This document shows positions 1 through 6,572 of a stretch of 45,693 nt of DNA, one piece after another; position 1 is the first letter of the stretch, and every line of letters starts with the position of its first letter. A program made the translations under genes and the position numbers. Source of the stretch: Candidatus Schmidhempelia bombi str. Bimp (GTDB lineage Bacteria; Pseudomonadota; Gammaproteobacteria; Enterobacterales; Orbaceae); assembly GCF_000471645.3 (NCBI RefSeq), contig NZ_AWGA01000074.1, forward strand, positions 1 through 45,693, given 5' to 3'. Under the pieces are notes generated by a model. The model ran no database searches, was not told the origin of the DNA, and was given only the letters and a program-made list of their open reading frames with translations.

Positions 1-19
1 GGATTATTTTAAAACTCAT

Positions 20-1288
20 TTAATACCCCTTGTTAATAATGTTGCCGTTACTATCTCTTTGGTAAGTTTTTTTATTTACTTGTTGGCATAAATAATAATG
101 AGGGGAGCCTATACCACTTATCTTACCCGCTGCTATTAATGCGCAATTTTCTACAATTTTCTTTACGTTGGTTATTTTTTGTGGCTTGGTAATTGCCATT
201 GTTATGTTCTGCTTATTCTCAGATAAAATAAAATAATTATTTAGCTTAATTTTAATTTTGCGCACTGCGATTAAATCTGAGAATGCTTCCACTTCCAATA
301 ATGCATTACTCATTTGTTTATACCCTCTTTCTAAATCCTGTCTACCATATTTAAATAATTTAAATCTAGGATCGCCAAACTCATTGAGTTTTGTCACTAA
401 TTTCAATTTACCGTGAATAGATATTCCAAGATCGGCAAAATCATAAGCCACGTCGCCCACCTCAGGACCGAAGCCTATTACTTGCGCCATAGATTTATAG
501 CCCTCACGGGTGAAGCCGTCAACACTTAAACTACGCTGGCCGTTATCTAACGCGTTCATTATGCCGTTACCTATCCCCGTTGCACCTTCATAAATATTAT
601 TAGCGCCATGAGCGATCAGAAAACCACCAAGTATACAGCCTCCAACAGAGCCACATAGGGCAAAACCGCCCATTATCTGTCCAACACCCCCAAATATAGA
701 TAAGCCATTAGATAGCCACTGTAGAGATTGTTCAGCAAGACTATCTTTTTCTTTCTTAATGTCTTGCTTACCTTTTTCATAGCTAATGCTACCATTTTCG
801 ACCCGTTTAACAAGGCTATCTGTGAAGTGCTCTACTTCACGCCGAAACTCTTGGCTAATATTGGGATAATATAAATGTTTTTCGCGAAGTTTATCGGCAT
901 AATTTATTAGGTCCTGTGCGTCTTGCTTAATATCCTTTCTTTGCTTATCGGTTAATTTCTCAGCACGACCGGATAGGGAAAAAGAGGTTCTGGAAATACA
1001 GCAATTTGGCGCATCAATATAAATATCACTAAAGGCGATGATTCTATTACTGCCAATCGGGCAGCCACAGGCAACAACACAGCCATCATAAGCCGCTTTT
1101 TTACCGTCTAAAATAAAATTATCTGCACCAGTGACGATAACGCCTTTACCCTCTTCACATTTTGGGCATGAAACCAGATCACCGACTACCGCGATCCCTT
1201 TTTGCCCATCAAAACTCATTGCCGAGGCTTGAATAATACGCCCGCCTGTAGTGGTAGCATTTCCTAATACTGCTACGGCTTTCGTCAT
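20..1288 (-). CDS. PAAR-domain type VI secretion effector, DUF4225-like C-terminal part
   Basis: A 422-residue protein. Residues 1-95 have the look of a PAAR spike-tip domain: small, glycine-rich beta repeats with cysteine pairs (CPKC near 41-44, CGC near 74-76) and a typical opening MTKAVAVLGNATTTGG. PAAR proteins sharpen the VgrG spike of the type VI secretion system and carry a toxin on their C-terminus. Residues 105-190 are charged and helical. Residues 192-250 are a glycine-rich hydrophobic stretch containing AHGANNIYEG, which I associate with the DUF4225 family; the remaining 170 residues are not recognised. The ATG is preceded by an AGGGGA ribosome-binding site. No VgrG, adaptor or immunity gene is visible in the window. 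An immunity gene would be expected just downstream, off the left edge. The PAAR call is firm; the DUF4225 name and toxin role are inference. Confidence 0.8.
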   Translation of the reverse strand: MTKAVAVLGNATTTGGRIIQASAMSFDGQKGIAVVGDLVSCPKCEEGKGVIVTGADNFILDGKKAAYDGCVVACGCPIGSNRIIAFSDIYIDAPNCCISRTSFSLSGRAEKLTDKQRKDIKQDAQDLINYADKLREKHLYYPNISQEFRREVEHFTDSLVKRVENGSISYEKGKQDIKKEKDSLAEQSLQWLSNGLSIFGGVGQIMGGFALCGSVGGCILGGFLIAHGANNIYEGATGIGNGIMNALDNGQRSLSVDGFTREGYKSMAQVIGFGPEVGDVAYDFADLGISIHGKLKLVTKLNEFGDPRFKLFKYGRQDLERGYKQMSNALLEVEAFSDLIAVRKIKIKLNNYFILSENKQNITMAITKPQKITNVKKIVENCALIAAGKISGIGSPHYYLCQQVNKKTYQRDSNGNIINKGY

Positions 1289-1489
1289 GCTCTTTCCCCT
1301 TTATTTTTTCTAGTTTATACAAACAACACACTATAGTTAATCGTTAGCGTTAATTTATTTATTAGCGCTTAAAGCATGCGCGTAGTCAAGAATATTTTTT
1401 TAACTATTTATTGGGGTCTATTGTTGTATACTTTGCAGCAAAATTTTTTAGTTATACGATTGTTTATACAGATTTAATTTTCCCAAAAT

Positions 1490-1508
1490 TTGATTTTAAT
1501 AAAATCAA
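1490..1508. repeat. Inverted repeat TTGATTTT/AAAATCAA, 3-base spacer
   Basis: Eight-base perfect arms separated by AAT. The same arms with a 5-base spacer occur upstream of the porin gene at 16368-16388. It could be an operator or just a small AT-rich hairpin. Confidence 0.4.
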
Positions 1509-1562
1509 TTGGGTGCGTTTTTCAATTAACCACTGCATAGGCGGTTTGGTGTGGGTACTTTT

Positions 1563-1579
1563 TTTGCTAAATTAGCAAA
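1563..1579. promoter_or_regulatory. Palindrome TTTGCTAA-A-TTAGCAAA
   Basis: Two perfect 8-base arms around a single central A, the most symmetrical element in the divergent region. It has the size and form of a dimeric repressor site, about 190 bases before tyrB and 275 before the PAAR gene. I cannot name the regulator. Confidence 0.35.
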
Positions 1580-1625
1580 GTCAAAGTGAATTTTTTAAAA
1601 TTATTTCATTTTGAATTGCATTATG

Positions 1626-1643
1626 TGTACATATTCGAGTACA
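1626..1643 (+). promoter_or_regulatory. TyrR-box-like site upstream of tyrB
   Basis: TGTACATATTCGAGTACA keeps the 18-base TGTAAA-N6-TTTACA layout of a TyrR box with three mismatches outside the outer TGTA/TACA. In E. coli tyrB is repressed by TyrR with tyrosine. The site lies about 120 bases before the start codon. The match and the context are seen; regulation is inferred. Confidence 0.4.
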
Positions 1644-1765
1644 TTTAATTTAAATACTTAAATTAAAATGTAATTTATTCAAATACTTATCTATAGAGGT
1701 TTCATTATTGAATAGATAAAATTTAGTTTAATCATCATTCTATGTCTATCAAGGGGTACAAATAA

Positions 1766-2956
1766 ATGTTTGAATCAGTCGAATTTTATGCGGGTGACCC
1801 GATATTGTCATTAGTTGAGGCGTTTAATACCGATAGTCGTCATGATAAAACTAATCTCAGTATTGGTTTATATTATGATGAACAAGGGATGGTGCCGAAG
1901 TTATCGGCGGTGAAATATGCAGAACAGCAATTACAACAATTACCCGACCAAGCACCGCTTTATTTACCGATGGAAGGATTGTTATCTTATCGGCAAGCTA
2001 TTGCTAAATTGCTATTGGGTGAAGATCATCCTATATTACAGCAGCAACGGATTGCAACAATACAAACCTTAGGGGGATCTGGCGCGCTAAAAGTGGGGGC
2101 AGATTTCTTAAAGTCCCATTTTCCTGATTCAGAGGTATGGGTTAGTGATCCAACTTGGGAAAATCATATCGCTATTTTTAATGGTGCTGGTTTTAATGTT
2201 CACTACTATCCTTATTTTAATTGGCAAACTAGAGACATTGATTTTGAGGGGATGTTGGACTGCCTAGCACAATTACCACCAAAGAGTATTGTTCTTCTTC
2301 ATCCTTGTTGCCACAATCCTACGGGTTGTGATTTAACGCGCGCGCAATGGGATCAATTAATTCCATTGTTAGTTAAACGTGAGCTCATCCCATTTTTAGA
2401 TCTGGCTTATCAAGGCTTTGGCGAAGGGATTGACGACGATGCTTATGCGATTCGTGCTATGGCAAAGGCTAATTTACCTTGTTTGATCAGCAACTCTTTT
2501 TCAAAAATATTTTCACTTTATGGTGAGCGCGTTGGTGGTCTTTCTATTATTTGTGCGAACACGAAACAGACCAAACATGTCTTAAGTCAATTGCAAGCCA
2601 CAATTCGCCGTAACTACTCAAGTCCACCAAGCTATGGGGCTAAGTTGGTGAGTACTATCTTAACCGATCCCACCTTATATCAATTATGGGTAAAAGAATT
2701 AAATGCAATGCGGGAGCGTATCTGTTTAATGAGAACCTTACTCACTGAATCACTCAATGAAAAACAGCCACAATACGATTTTGATTATTTAATCAAACAA
2801 CGCGGAATGTTTAGTTACACTGGTTTTAGTCCTGAGCAGGTTGATGCATTACGTAAACAATATGGCATTTATTTGGTAGAGAATGGACGTATGTGTGTCG
2901 CTGGACTTAATCATAATAATATAAATAGGGTAGCAAATGCATTTGCTGCTTGTTAA
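1766..2956 (+). CDS. tyrB: Aromatic amino acid aminotransferase TyrB
   Basis: A PLP-dependent class I aminotransferase that makes the last step of tyrosine and phenylalanine synthesis from the keto acids with glutamate, in the cytoplasm. The 396 residues match E. coli TyrB along the whole length, including YLPMEGL, the [15 protein letters not shown] stretch, HPCCHNPTG and the PLP lysine Lys247 in SNSFSKIFS, at the same position as in E. coli. The ERVGGLS motif and the conserved GMFSYTG arm near the C-terminus are intact. TyrB rather than AspC is indicated by the higher similarity at these motifs. The ATG has an AAGGGG site 9 bases upstream. It stands alone, with a terminator after it and a TyrR-like box before it. 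Confidence 0.96.
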   Translation: MFESVEFYAGDPILSLVEAFNTDSRHDKTNLSIGLYYDEQGMVPKLSAVKYAEQQLQQLPDQAPLYLPMEGLLSYRQAIAKLLLGEDHPILQQQRIATIQTLGGSGALKVGADFLKSHFPDSEVWVSDPTWENHIAIFNGAGFNVHYYPYFNWQTRDIDFEGMLDCLAQLPPKSIVLLHPCCHNPTGCDLTRAQWDQLIPLLVKRELIPFLDLAYQGFGEGIDDDAYAIRAMAKANLPCLISNSFSKIFSLYGERVGGLSIICANTKQTKHVLSQLQATIRRNYSSPPSYGAKLVSTILTDPTLYQLWVKELNAMRERICLMRTLLTESLNEKQPQYDFDYLIKQRGMFSYTGFSPEQVDALRKQYGIYLVENGRMCVAGLNHNNINRVANAFAAC

Positions 2957-2973
2957 ATGGATATAAGAATAAC

Positions 2974-3003
2974 AAAGGAGACGATAGATAAGTCTCCTTT
3001 TAG
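2974..3003 (+). terminator. Rho-independent terminator of tyrB
   Basis: A 9-base-pair stem AAAGGAGAC/GTCTCCTTT (2974-2982 with 2992-3000) with a 9-base loop, ending in a short T run, 17 bases after the tyrB stop. It lies between converging genes and may also slow transcription from the small minus-strand gene. Confidence 0.7.
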
Positions 3004-3077
3004 ATCAACTATGCTGTAATCACTATATGATGTTTTCTGCTGGCGATCAAAAGCATAAATAGAAATGTAAGCATTGC

Positions 3078-3296
3078 TTATTTACTCTTTTTATTATACC
3101 GAGATGGCCAGATTTCAGAGGGATGTACGCCTATTGTATCGGCAATGATTTTTTCAGCTTTTGGCCAAGAATGGCTAAATGCATTACTTAAGGTTGATGG
3201 AGCATAACCCGTTGTCCTTGAAACTTCTGAAAGTGTCGTTCCTTTCTTTTTAATAGCGGCAATGATATCGGCACGGTGCCAGTCTTTTTTTTTCAT
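3078..3296 (-). CDS. Ner/SfsB (Nlp) family DNA-binding protein
   Basis: A 72-residue helix-turn-helix protein. The pattern DWHRADIIAAIKKKGTTLSEVSR, then a hydrophobic recognition segment, PKAEKIIADTIGVHPSEIWPSRY, follows phage Mu Ner and E. coli SfsB (Nlp) throughout; the family name is therefore well supported. Ner is a phage repressor-like regulator and SfsB was linked to maltose gene expression. In E. coli sfsB sits next to murA; here murA is 23 kb away. A near-perfect GGAGGT ribosome site lies 6 bases before the ATG. It diverges from a controller-protein-like gene with only 125 bases between them, which suggests shared or mutual regulation. Its targets cannot be told from sequence. Confidence 0.85.
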   Translation of the reverse strand: MKKKDWHRADIIAAIKKKGTTLSEVSRTTGYAPSTLSNAFSHSWPKAEKIIADTIGVHPSEIWPSRYNKKSK

Positions 3297-3370
3297 ATTT
3301 ACCTCCGGTTAATGTTTAAGATATAACGATATTGGTTATCCATAAAAATAATAACATAAAATTCATAAAT

Positions 3371-3417
3371 TGTGACTTATAGTCTGTGGTTTGATAAGCA
3401 ACTAAACGTAATACTTA
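3371..3417 (+). promoter_or_regulatory. C-box-like operator and promoter of the small XRE regulator
   Basis: GTGACTTATAGTCTGTG at 3372-3388 contains the symmetric core GACT-TAT-AGTC (3374-3384), the form of the controller-protein operator (C-box) known from type II restriction-modification systems such as Esp1396I. Directly after it come a -35-like TTGATA (3391-3396) and a -10-like TACTTA (3412-3417), which would start transcription at or next to the ATG at 3422. A less conserved second half-site (TGATAAGCAACT) overlaps the -35. No Shine-Dalgarno sequence is present, in line with the leaderless transcripts typical of C genes. Confidence 0.55.
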
Positions 3418-3421
3418 TCAG

Positions 3422-3649
3422 ATGAAAAACGCAAATAACATTCAGTATAAATTTGGCCAACAGGTAAAGTTGTTGAGAAAGAAGACAAATATGTCCCAAG
3501 AAGCATTTGCTGATAAGTGCGGTTTAGATCGTACTTATATTAGTGGTATTGAAAGAGGTGTGAGAAATCCCACTTTACAGATAATTAATACCATAGCTAA
3601 AAATTTAGATGTCGAATTAAGCACATTGTTTGATTTTGATAATAAATAA
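3422..3649 (+). CDS. XRE-family regulator resembling restriction-modification controller (C) proteins
   Basis: A 75-residue protein made of one helix-turn-helix domain. LRKKTNMSQEAFADKCGL is followed by LDRTYISGIERGVRNPTL, the recognition-helix segment shared with C proteins such as C.Esp1396I and with many small XRE repressors, and ends in a dimerisation helix (INTIAKNLDVELSTLF). The length is usual for C proteins, which activate their own gene and time endonuclease expression after the methylase. A C-box-like operator lies immediately upstream and there is no ribosome-binding site, both expected of a C gene. No endonuclease or methylase gene follows: the next 935 bases are gene-free. It is therefore an orphan controller, a remnant, or a regulator recruited to another role. 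Confidence 0.8.
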   Translation: MKNANNIQYKFGQQVKLLRKKTNMSQEAFADKCGLDRTYISGIERGVRNPTLQIINTIAKNLDVELSTLFDFDNK

Positions 3650-3790
3650 AGGTCAATTTTTTAATGTCATTCATATTAATAAAGATGGTTTATAACAATG
3701 CTTTTAATGTAAAGAATTACAGCTTTGTCCTAGGGTTTAATAAGAAAAAGTAAAACTGTTCTCAAAAGATGTAAAATAGAATTTTCCCCA

Positions 3791-3820
3791 TTGAAATTGT
3801 TCATTTTTTTGTCGTATTAT
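3791..3820 (+). promoter_or_regulatory. Promoter-like TTGAAA-18-TATTAT
   Basis: TTGAAA (3791-3796) and TATTAT (3815-3820) with an 18-base spacer. The predicted start, about 3827, coincides with the first base of a stem, supporting a transcript that begins there. Seen by eye only; AT-rich sequence gives chance matches. Confidence 0.4.
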
Positions 3821-3826
3821 ATTTAA

Positions 3827-3967
3827 AGACGATAACTAGTTTAACTTAGTTAGATTGGTTACGTCTGCAGGTTATAAAATGGATTTTTTATGGAAATAAC
3901 CTGGTACAGGGACGTAGGAAATAGACTAAATGAGTTCGAATAAATTTAGTTAACCACTTAGCTTTTT
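3827..3967 (+). ncRNA. Candidate structured RNA or long leader with alternative hairpins
   Basis: Hairpin A pairs AGACG-(A bulge)-TAAC (3827-3836) with GTTACGTCT (3858-3866). Hairpin B pairs CAGGTTAT (3868-3875) with ATAACCTG (3896-3903), extended outward by TACGTC (3860-3865) with GACGTA (3911-3916). Bases 3860-3865 are used by both, so A and the outer stem of B exclude each other, as in attenuators and riboswitches. A third stem, ACTAAAT/ATTTAGT (3925-3950), precedes a T5 run at 3963. GGA occurs four times between 3881 and 3919. It matches no RNA family I recognise. It could be a free small RNA or the 5' leader of galU, 620 bases further on. Confidence 0.3.
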
Positions 3968-4309
3968 GTTATTGTAGAGTCATAGAGTAGACTCATAATT
4001 TTATGGATGAAAATGCAATAATAAAAGTTTAATTATATGACTAGCTCAGAATTTATTGCAGTAAATAAGGATATTTCTGTAGTGAATTTTGAGCTATTAT
4101 CCCAAATTTTCTTAAGCTGCTTACGCACTTTCATAAAAAGCTAATTGTTTTATCACGCATAAGCGTTAAGTCTATTATATTCATCTGACTGTACCTAAAT
4201 CATCGCTTATTTAGTTGATAAGGATGCGTGTTATCGCTAATAATGAATTTCATTATGCCATAGATTAAATATTGCCGATTAAATCAGAATAAATGCCTTC
4301 CCGATTGTC

Positions 4310-4352
4310 AAAACCCTAAGGATATTTTCTATAAATATTCACTCAGGGTTTT
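4310..4352. repeat. Long imperfect hairpin with AAAACCCT/AGGGTTTT arms
   Basis: Perfect 8-base outer arms (4310-4317 and 4345-4352) enclose an inner pairing of GGATATTT with AAATATTC. A T6 run starts 13 bases after it, so it may end the upstream transcript before galU, though the gap is longer than in a standard terminator. Confidence 0.35.
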
Positions 4353-4584
4353 AACGAATAAGTGTTTTTTAATTGTTTGTTGGCGCAAAACGGTTTTAAT
4401 TATAATGTTATAGATAGATTGTTAATATCATCATTGTCTAGATTAATGGTAAACTAGTAGGATAAAAATAGGCAGTAACTATGCACATTCTCTAATGATA
4501 GAATGTCATAATGATATGAACGCATTATCATAGCGAATAAATTATTTTAAGATCGATATAAATAATTTAAATAAGGATTTATCT

Positions 4585-5505
4585 ATGTTTTCTCATTTTA
4601 CTCCATCCGTCACCAATCGTGTGACCAAAGCCGTGATTCCAGTAGCGGGACTAGGCACACGTATGTTACCTGCCACTAAAGCGATTCCCAAGGAGATGTT
4701 GCCCTTGGTTGATAAACCGCTGATACAATATGTTGTGAATGAATGTATTTCCGCTGGGATCACTGAAATCATCTTTGTTACCCATTCGTCAAAAAACTCT
4801 ATTGAAAATCATTTTGATACCAGTTTTGAATTAGAAGCAATGCTGGAAAAACGCGTTAAGCGACAATTATTGGCAGAAGTACAATCAATTTGTCCTAAAC
4901 ATGTCACTATCTCTAGTGTACGTCAAGGTTTAGCCAAAGGACTTGGGCATGCAATATTATGTGCTTATCCCATGATTGGTAATGAACCTTTTGCGGTGGT
5001 ATTGCCAGATGTTATTTTAGATGAATATAAGAGTAATTTAGAAAAAGATAATTTAGCGGCCATGATTCACAATTATCATGAAACCAAACATAGCCAAATT
5101 ATGGTTGAGCCTGTACCGAAAGATAAAGTCTCCGCTTATGGCATTGTCGATTGCCAAGGACAGCGCTTATCGGCTGGGGAAAATACACGTATGTTTGGTG
5201 TTATTGAAAAACCCACTATCGACGAAGCCCCCTCTAATTTATCGATTGTGGGTCGCTATGTTTTATCTGAATATATTTGGCCATTATTAGCGAAAACGCC
5301 ACCTGGTGCTGGCGATGAAATTCAATTAACAGATGGCATTGCCATGTTAATGAATTATAAAGACGTCGATGCTTACTGCATTAAAGGCGTAAGCCACGAT
5401 TGCGGTAACAAATTAGGGTATGTTCAAGCATTTATTGAATATGCTGTGCGCCATGAGCACCTTGGTAACGATGTAGCTGCTTGGCTAAAACAATTAACAT
5501 TGTAA
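4585..5505 (+). CDS. galU: UTP-glucose-1-phosphate uridylyltransferase GalU
   Basis: Makes UDP-glucose from UTP and glucose 1-phosphate; UDP-glucose feeds lipopolysaccharide, exopolysaccharide and trehalose synthesis. At 306 residues it aligns end to end with E. coli GalU: the nucleotide-binding [34 protein letters not shown], the LPDVILDE metal/nucleotide region, GVIEKP and [10 protein letters not shown] are all present. The ATG is preceded by AAGGA 7 bases upstream. It is transcribed alone and ends at a strong hairpin shared with the converging hemH. It probably supplies sugar nucleotide for the polysaccharide cluster at 27-38 kb. Identification is secure. Confidence 0.97.
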   Translation: MFSHFTPSVTNRVTKAVIPVAGLGTRMLPATKAIPKEMLPLVDKPLIQYVVNECISAGITEIIFVTHSSKNSIENHFDTSFELEAMLEKRVKRQLLAEVQSICPKHVTISSVRQGLAKGLGHAILCAYPMIGNEPFAVVLPDVILDEYKSNLEKDNLAAMIHNYHETKHSQIMVEPVPKDKVSAYGIVDCQGQRLSAGENTRMFGVIEKPTIDEAPSNLSIVGRYVLSEYIWPLLAKTPPGAGDEIQLTDGIAMLMNYKDVDAYCIKGVSHDCGNKLGYVQAFIEYAVRHEHLGNDVAAWLKQLTL

Positions 5506-5540
5506 AACCAATAAAATCGGTATCATTCATTTTTTTTAAA

Positions 5541-5578
5541 ATCCTGATCGTTTTGATTATGGTAAAAACGATCAGGAT
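5541..5578. terminator. Bidirectional terminator between galU and hemH
   Basis: A perfect 14-base-pair stem, ATCCTGATCGTTTT with AAAACGATCAGGAT, and a 10-base loop between two converging genes. A T8 run lies upstream on the plus strand, and the T-rich stem end makes it usable from either side. Confidence 0.75.
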
Positions 5579-5582
5579 ATAT

Positions 5583-6572
5583 TTAAGGTGGCGACAGCGG
5601 TAACGCAGAAGCGTGATGAATCAAATGTAATAATAATGTTACGTGGGCAGCTGAATTATTAAGGGCTGAGATATAATAAAAATCCGTACCACCAGACTGT
5701 ATAAATTTTTCACGATTAAACGTTGCTATTTCTTCTAATGTTTCAACACAATCTACGGCAAACCCAGGACAAACCACCGCTACATGATGATTTCCCTTAG
5801 CTGCAAGCTCGGTTAACATTGTTGTCGTATCTGGTTTCGACCATTCCCCTTTGCCAAATTGTGACTGATAACTGTGCATTATCTCTAAATGATACCCATA
5901 TTGCTGTAATTGCTGTTTAAGGATATGGGTTGTTAGCTCACAACGTGTTAAATAACTATCTTGCCTTTTTCTAATATACTTAATAGGTATACCGTGATAA
6001 GAGAGTAACAGGGTATCTGGTATACCATGCTGCTTAACATGAGCGACTATCGTATCGGTTAAGGCGGTGATATACAGTGATTCATTAGCATAATCAGGGA
6101 TATATTCAATGTAAGGCGGATTCACCCAATTTGCTGTTATTTGTTTAATTTTGTTTAAAATAGGTAGCGTAGTGGTGGTCGAATATTGGGGAAACAGAGG
6201 AATAATTCTTATTCGGTCACAATATTTTAAGCATTCTATTTGTTCCATTAAGTTTGGTTGACCATATGTCATGGCAAGTTTACATGAAATATCAGGTAGT
6301 TGTGCGGCAACAGTTTGCGTCAGTTGTTGGCTGTAAACCCATAATGGCGATCCTTCCGATAGCCAAATTTTTTTGTAATTATTGATGGTGTTAGGGATTC
6401 GGCGTGGCAAAATAATTTTTGTTAGCAATGGCTTCCAAAACAACGCGGGTAAATCCACCACATGACGATCAAGTAAGAACTCGGTCAAGAATTGCGTGAC
6501 AGCTGAGTAGGATAAGTTTTCTGGCGTGCCAAGGTTAACCAATAACACGCCAAATTGATGCGCCTTATTCAT
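5583..6572 (-). CDS. hemH: Ferrochelatase HemH
   Basis: Inserts ferrous iron into protoporphyrin IX, the last step of haem synthesis. From the start chosen the protein has 329 residues and follows E. coli HemH closely: GVLLVNLGTPE near the N-terminus, EGSPL, LSYHGIP with the catalytic histidine His193, and CPGFAVDCVETLEEI with Glu277. An ATG 18 bases upstream in the same frame is possible, but the internal ATG overlaps the waaA stop by 8 bases (ATGAATAA), a common translational-coupling arrangement, and gives the expected N-terminus. No clear Shine-Dalgarno sequence, as expected for a coupled gene. It is last in the minus-strand run orn-waaA-hemH. Confidence 0.95.
   Translation of the reverse strand: MNKAHQFGVLLVNLGTPENLSYSAVTQFLTEFLLDRHVVDLPALFWKPLLTKIILPRRIPNTINNYKKIWLSEGSPLWVYSQQLTQTVAAQLPDISCKLAMTYGQPNLMEQIECLKYCDRIRIIPLFPQYSTTTTLPILNKIKQITANWVNPPYIEYIPDYANESLYITALTDTIVAHVKQHGIPDTLLLSYHGIPIKYIRKRQDSYLTRCELTTHILKQQLQQYGYHLEIMHSYQSQFGKGEWSKPDTTTMLTELAAKGNHHVAVVCPGFAVDCVETLEEIATFNREKFIQSGGTDFYYISALNNSAAHVTLLLHLIHHASALPLSPP

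Larger units (their letters stand above)
1289..1765. other. Gene-free divergent intergenic region between PAAR gene and tyrB
   Basis: These 477 AT-rich bases carry no convincing ORF. They must hold the promoters of both divergent genes. Three symmetrical elements stand out and are listed separately: an inverted repeat at 1490-1508, a 17-base near-perfect palindrome at 1563-1579 and a TyrR-box-like site at 1626-1643. Confidence 0.7.
3650..4584. other. 935-base gene-free region before galU
   Basis: No ORF of useful length in any frame and no recognisable remains of a restriction-modification gene. It is AT-rich and contains several inverted repeats. The clearest are the paired hairpins near 3827-3916, preceded by a promoter-like sequence, and a long hairpin at 4310-4352. 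The end of the region must carry the galU promoter and its AAGGA ribosome site. Confidence 0.7.

Noticed and set aside
1490-1508. FNR site, because the repeat begins TTGAT and ends ATCAA
   Set aside because: FNR needs a 4-base spacer between the half-sites; here it is 9.
3925-3957. tRNA- or tmRNA-like 3' end (TTCGAAT followed by TTAACCA)
   Set aside because: The bases around TTCGAAT do not form a T-stem, and no acceptor or anticodon arm can be drawn.
4471-4480. GGCAGTAACT before galU as an ops-like element
   Set aside because: Mismatches at two core positions and galU is a single gene, not a long RfaH-type operon.
3650-4584. Remains of a methylase or endonuclease gene after the controller gene
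   Set aside because: I looked for methylase motifs in all frames of the short ORFs and found none; the region is gene-free as far as I can see.
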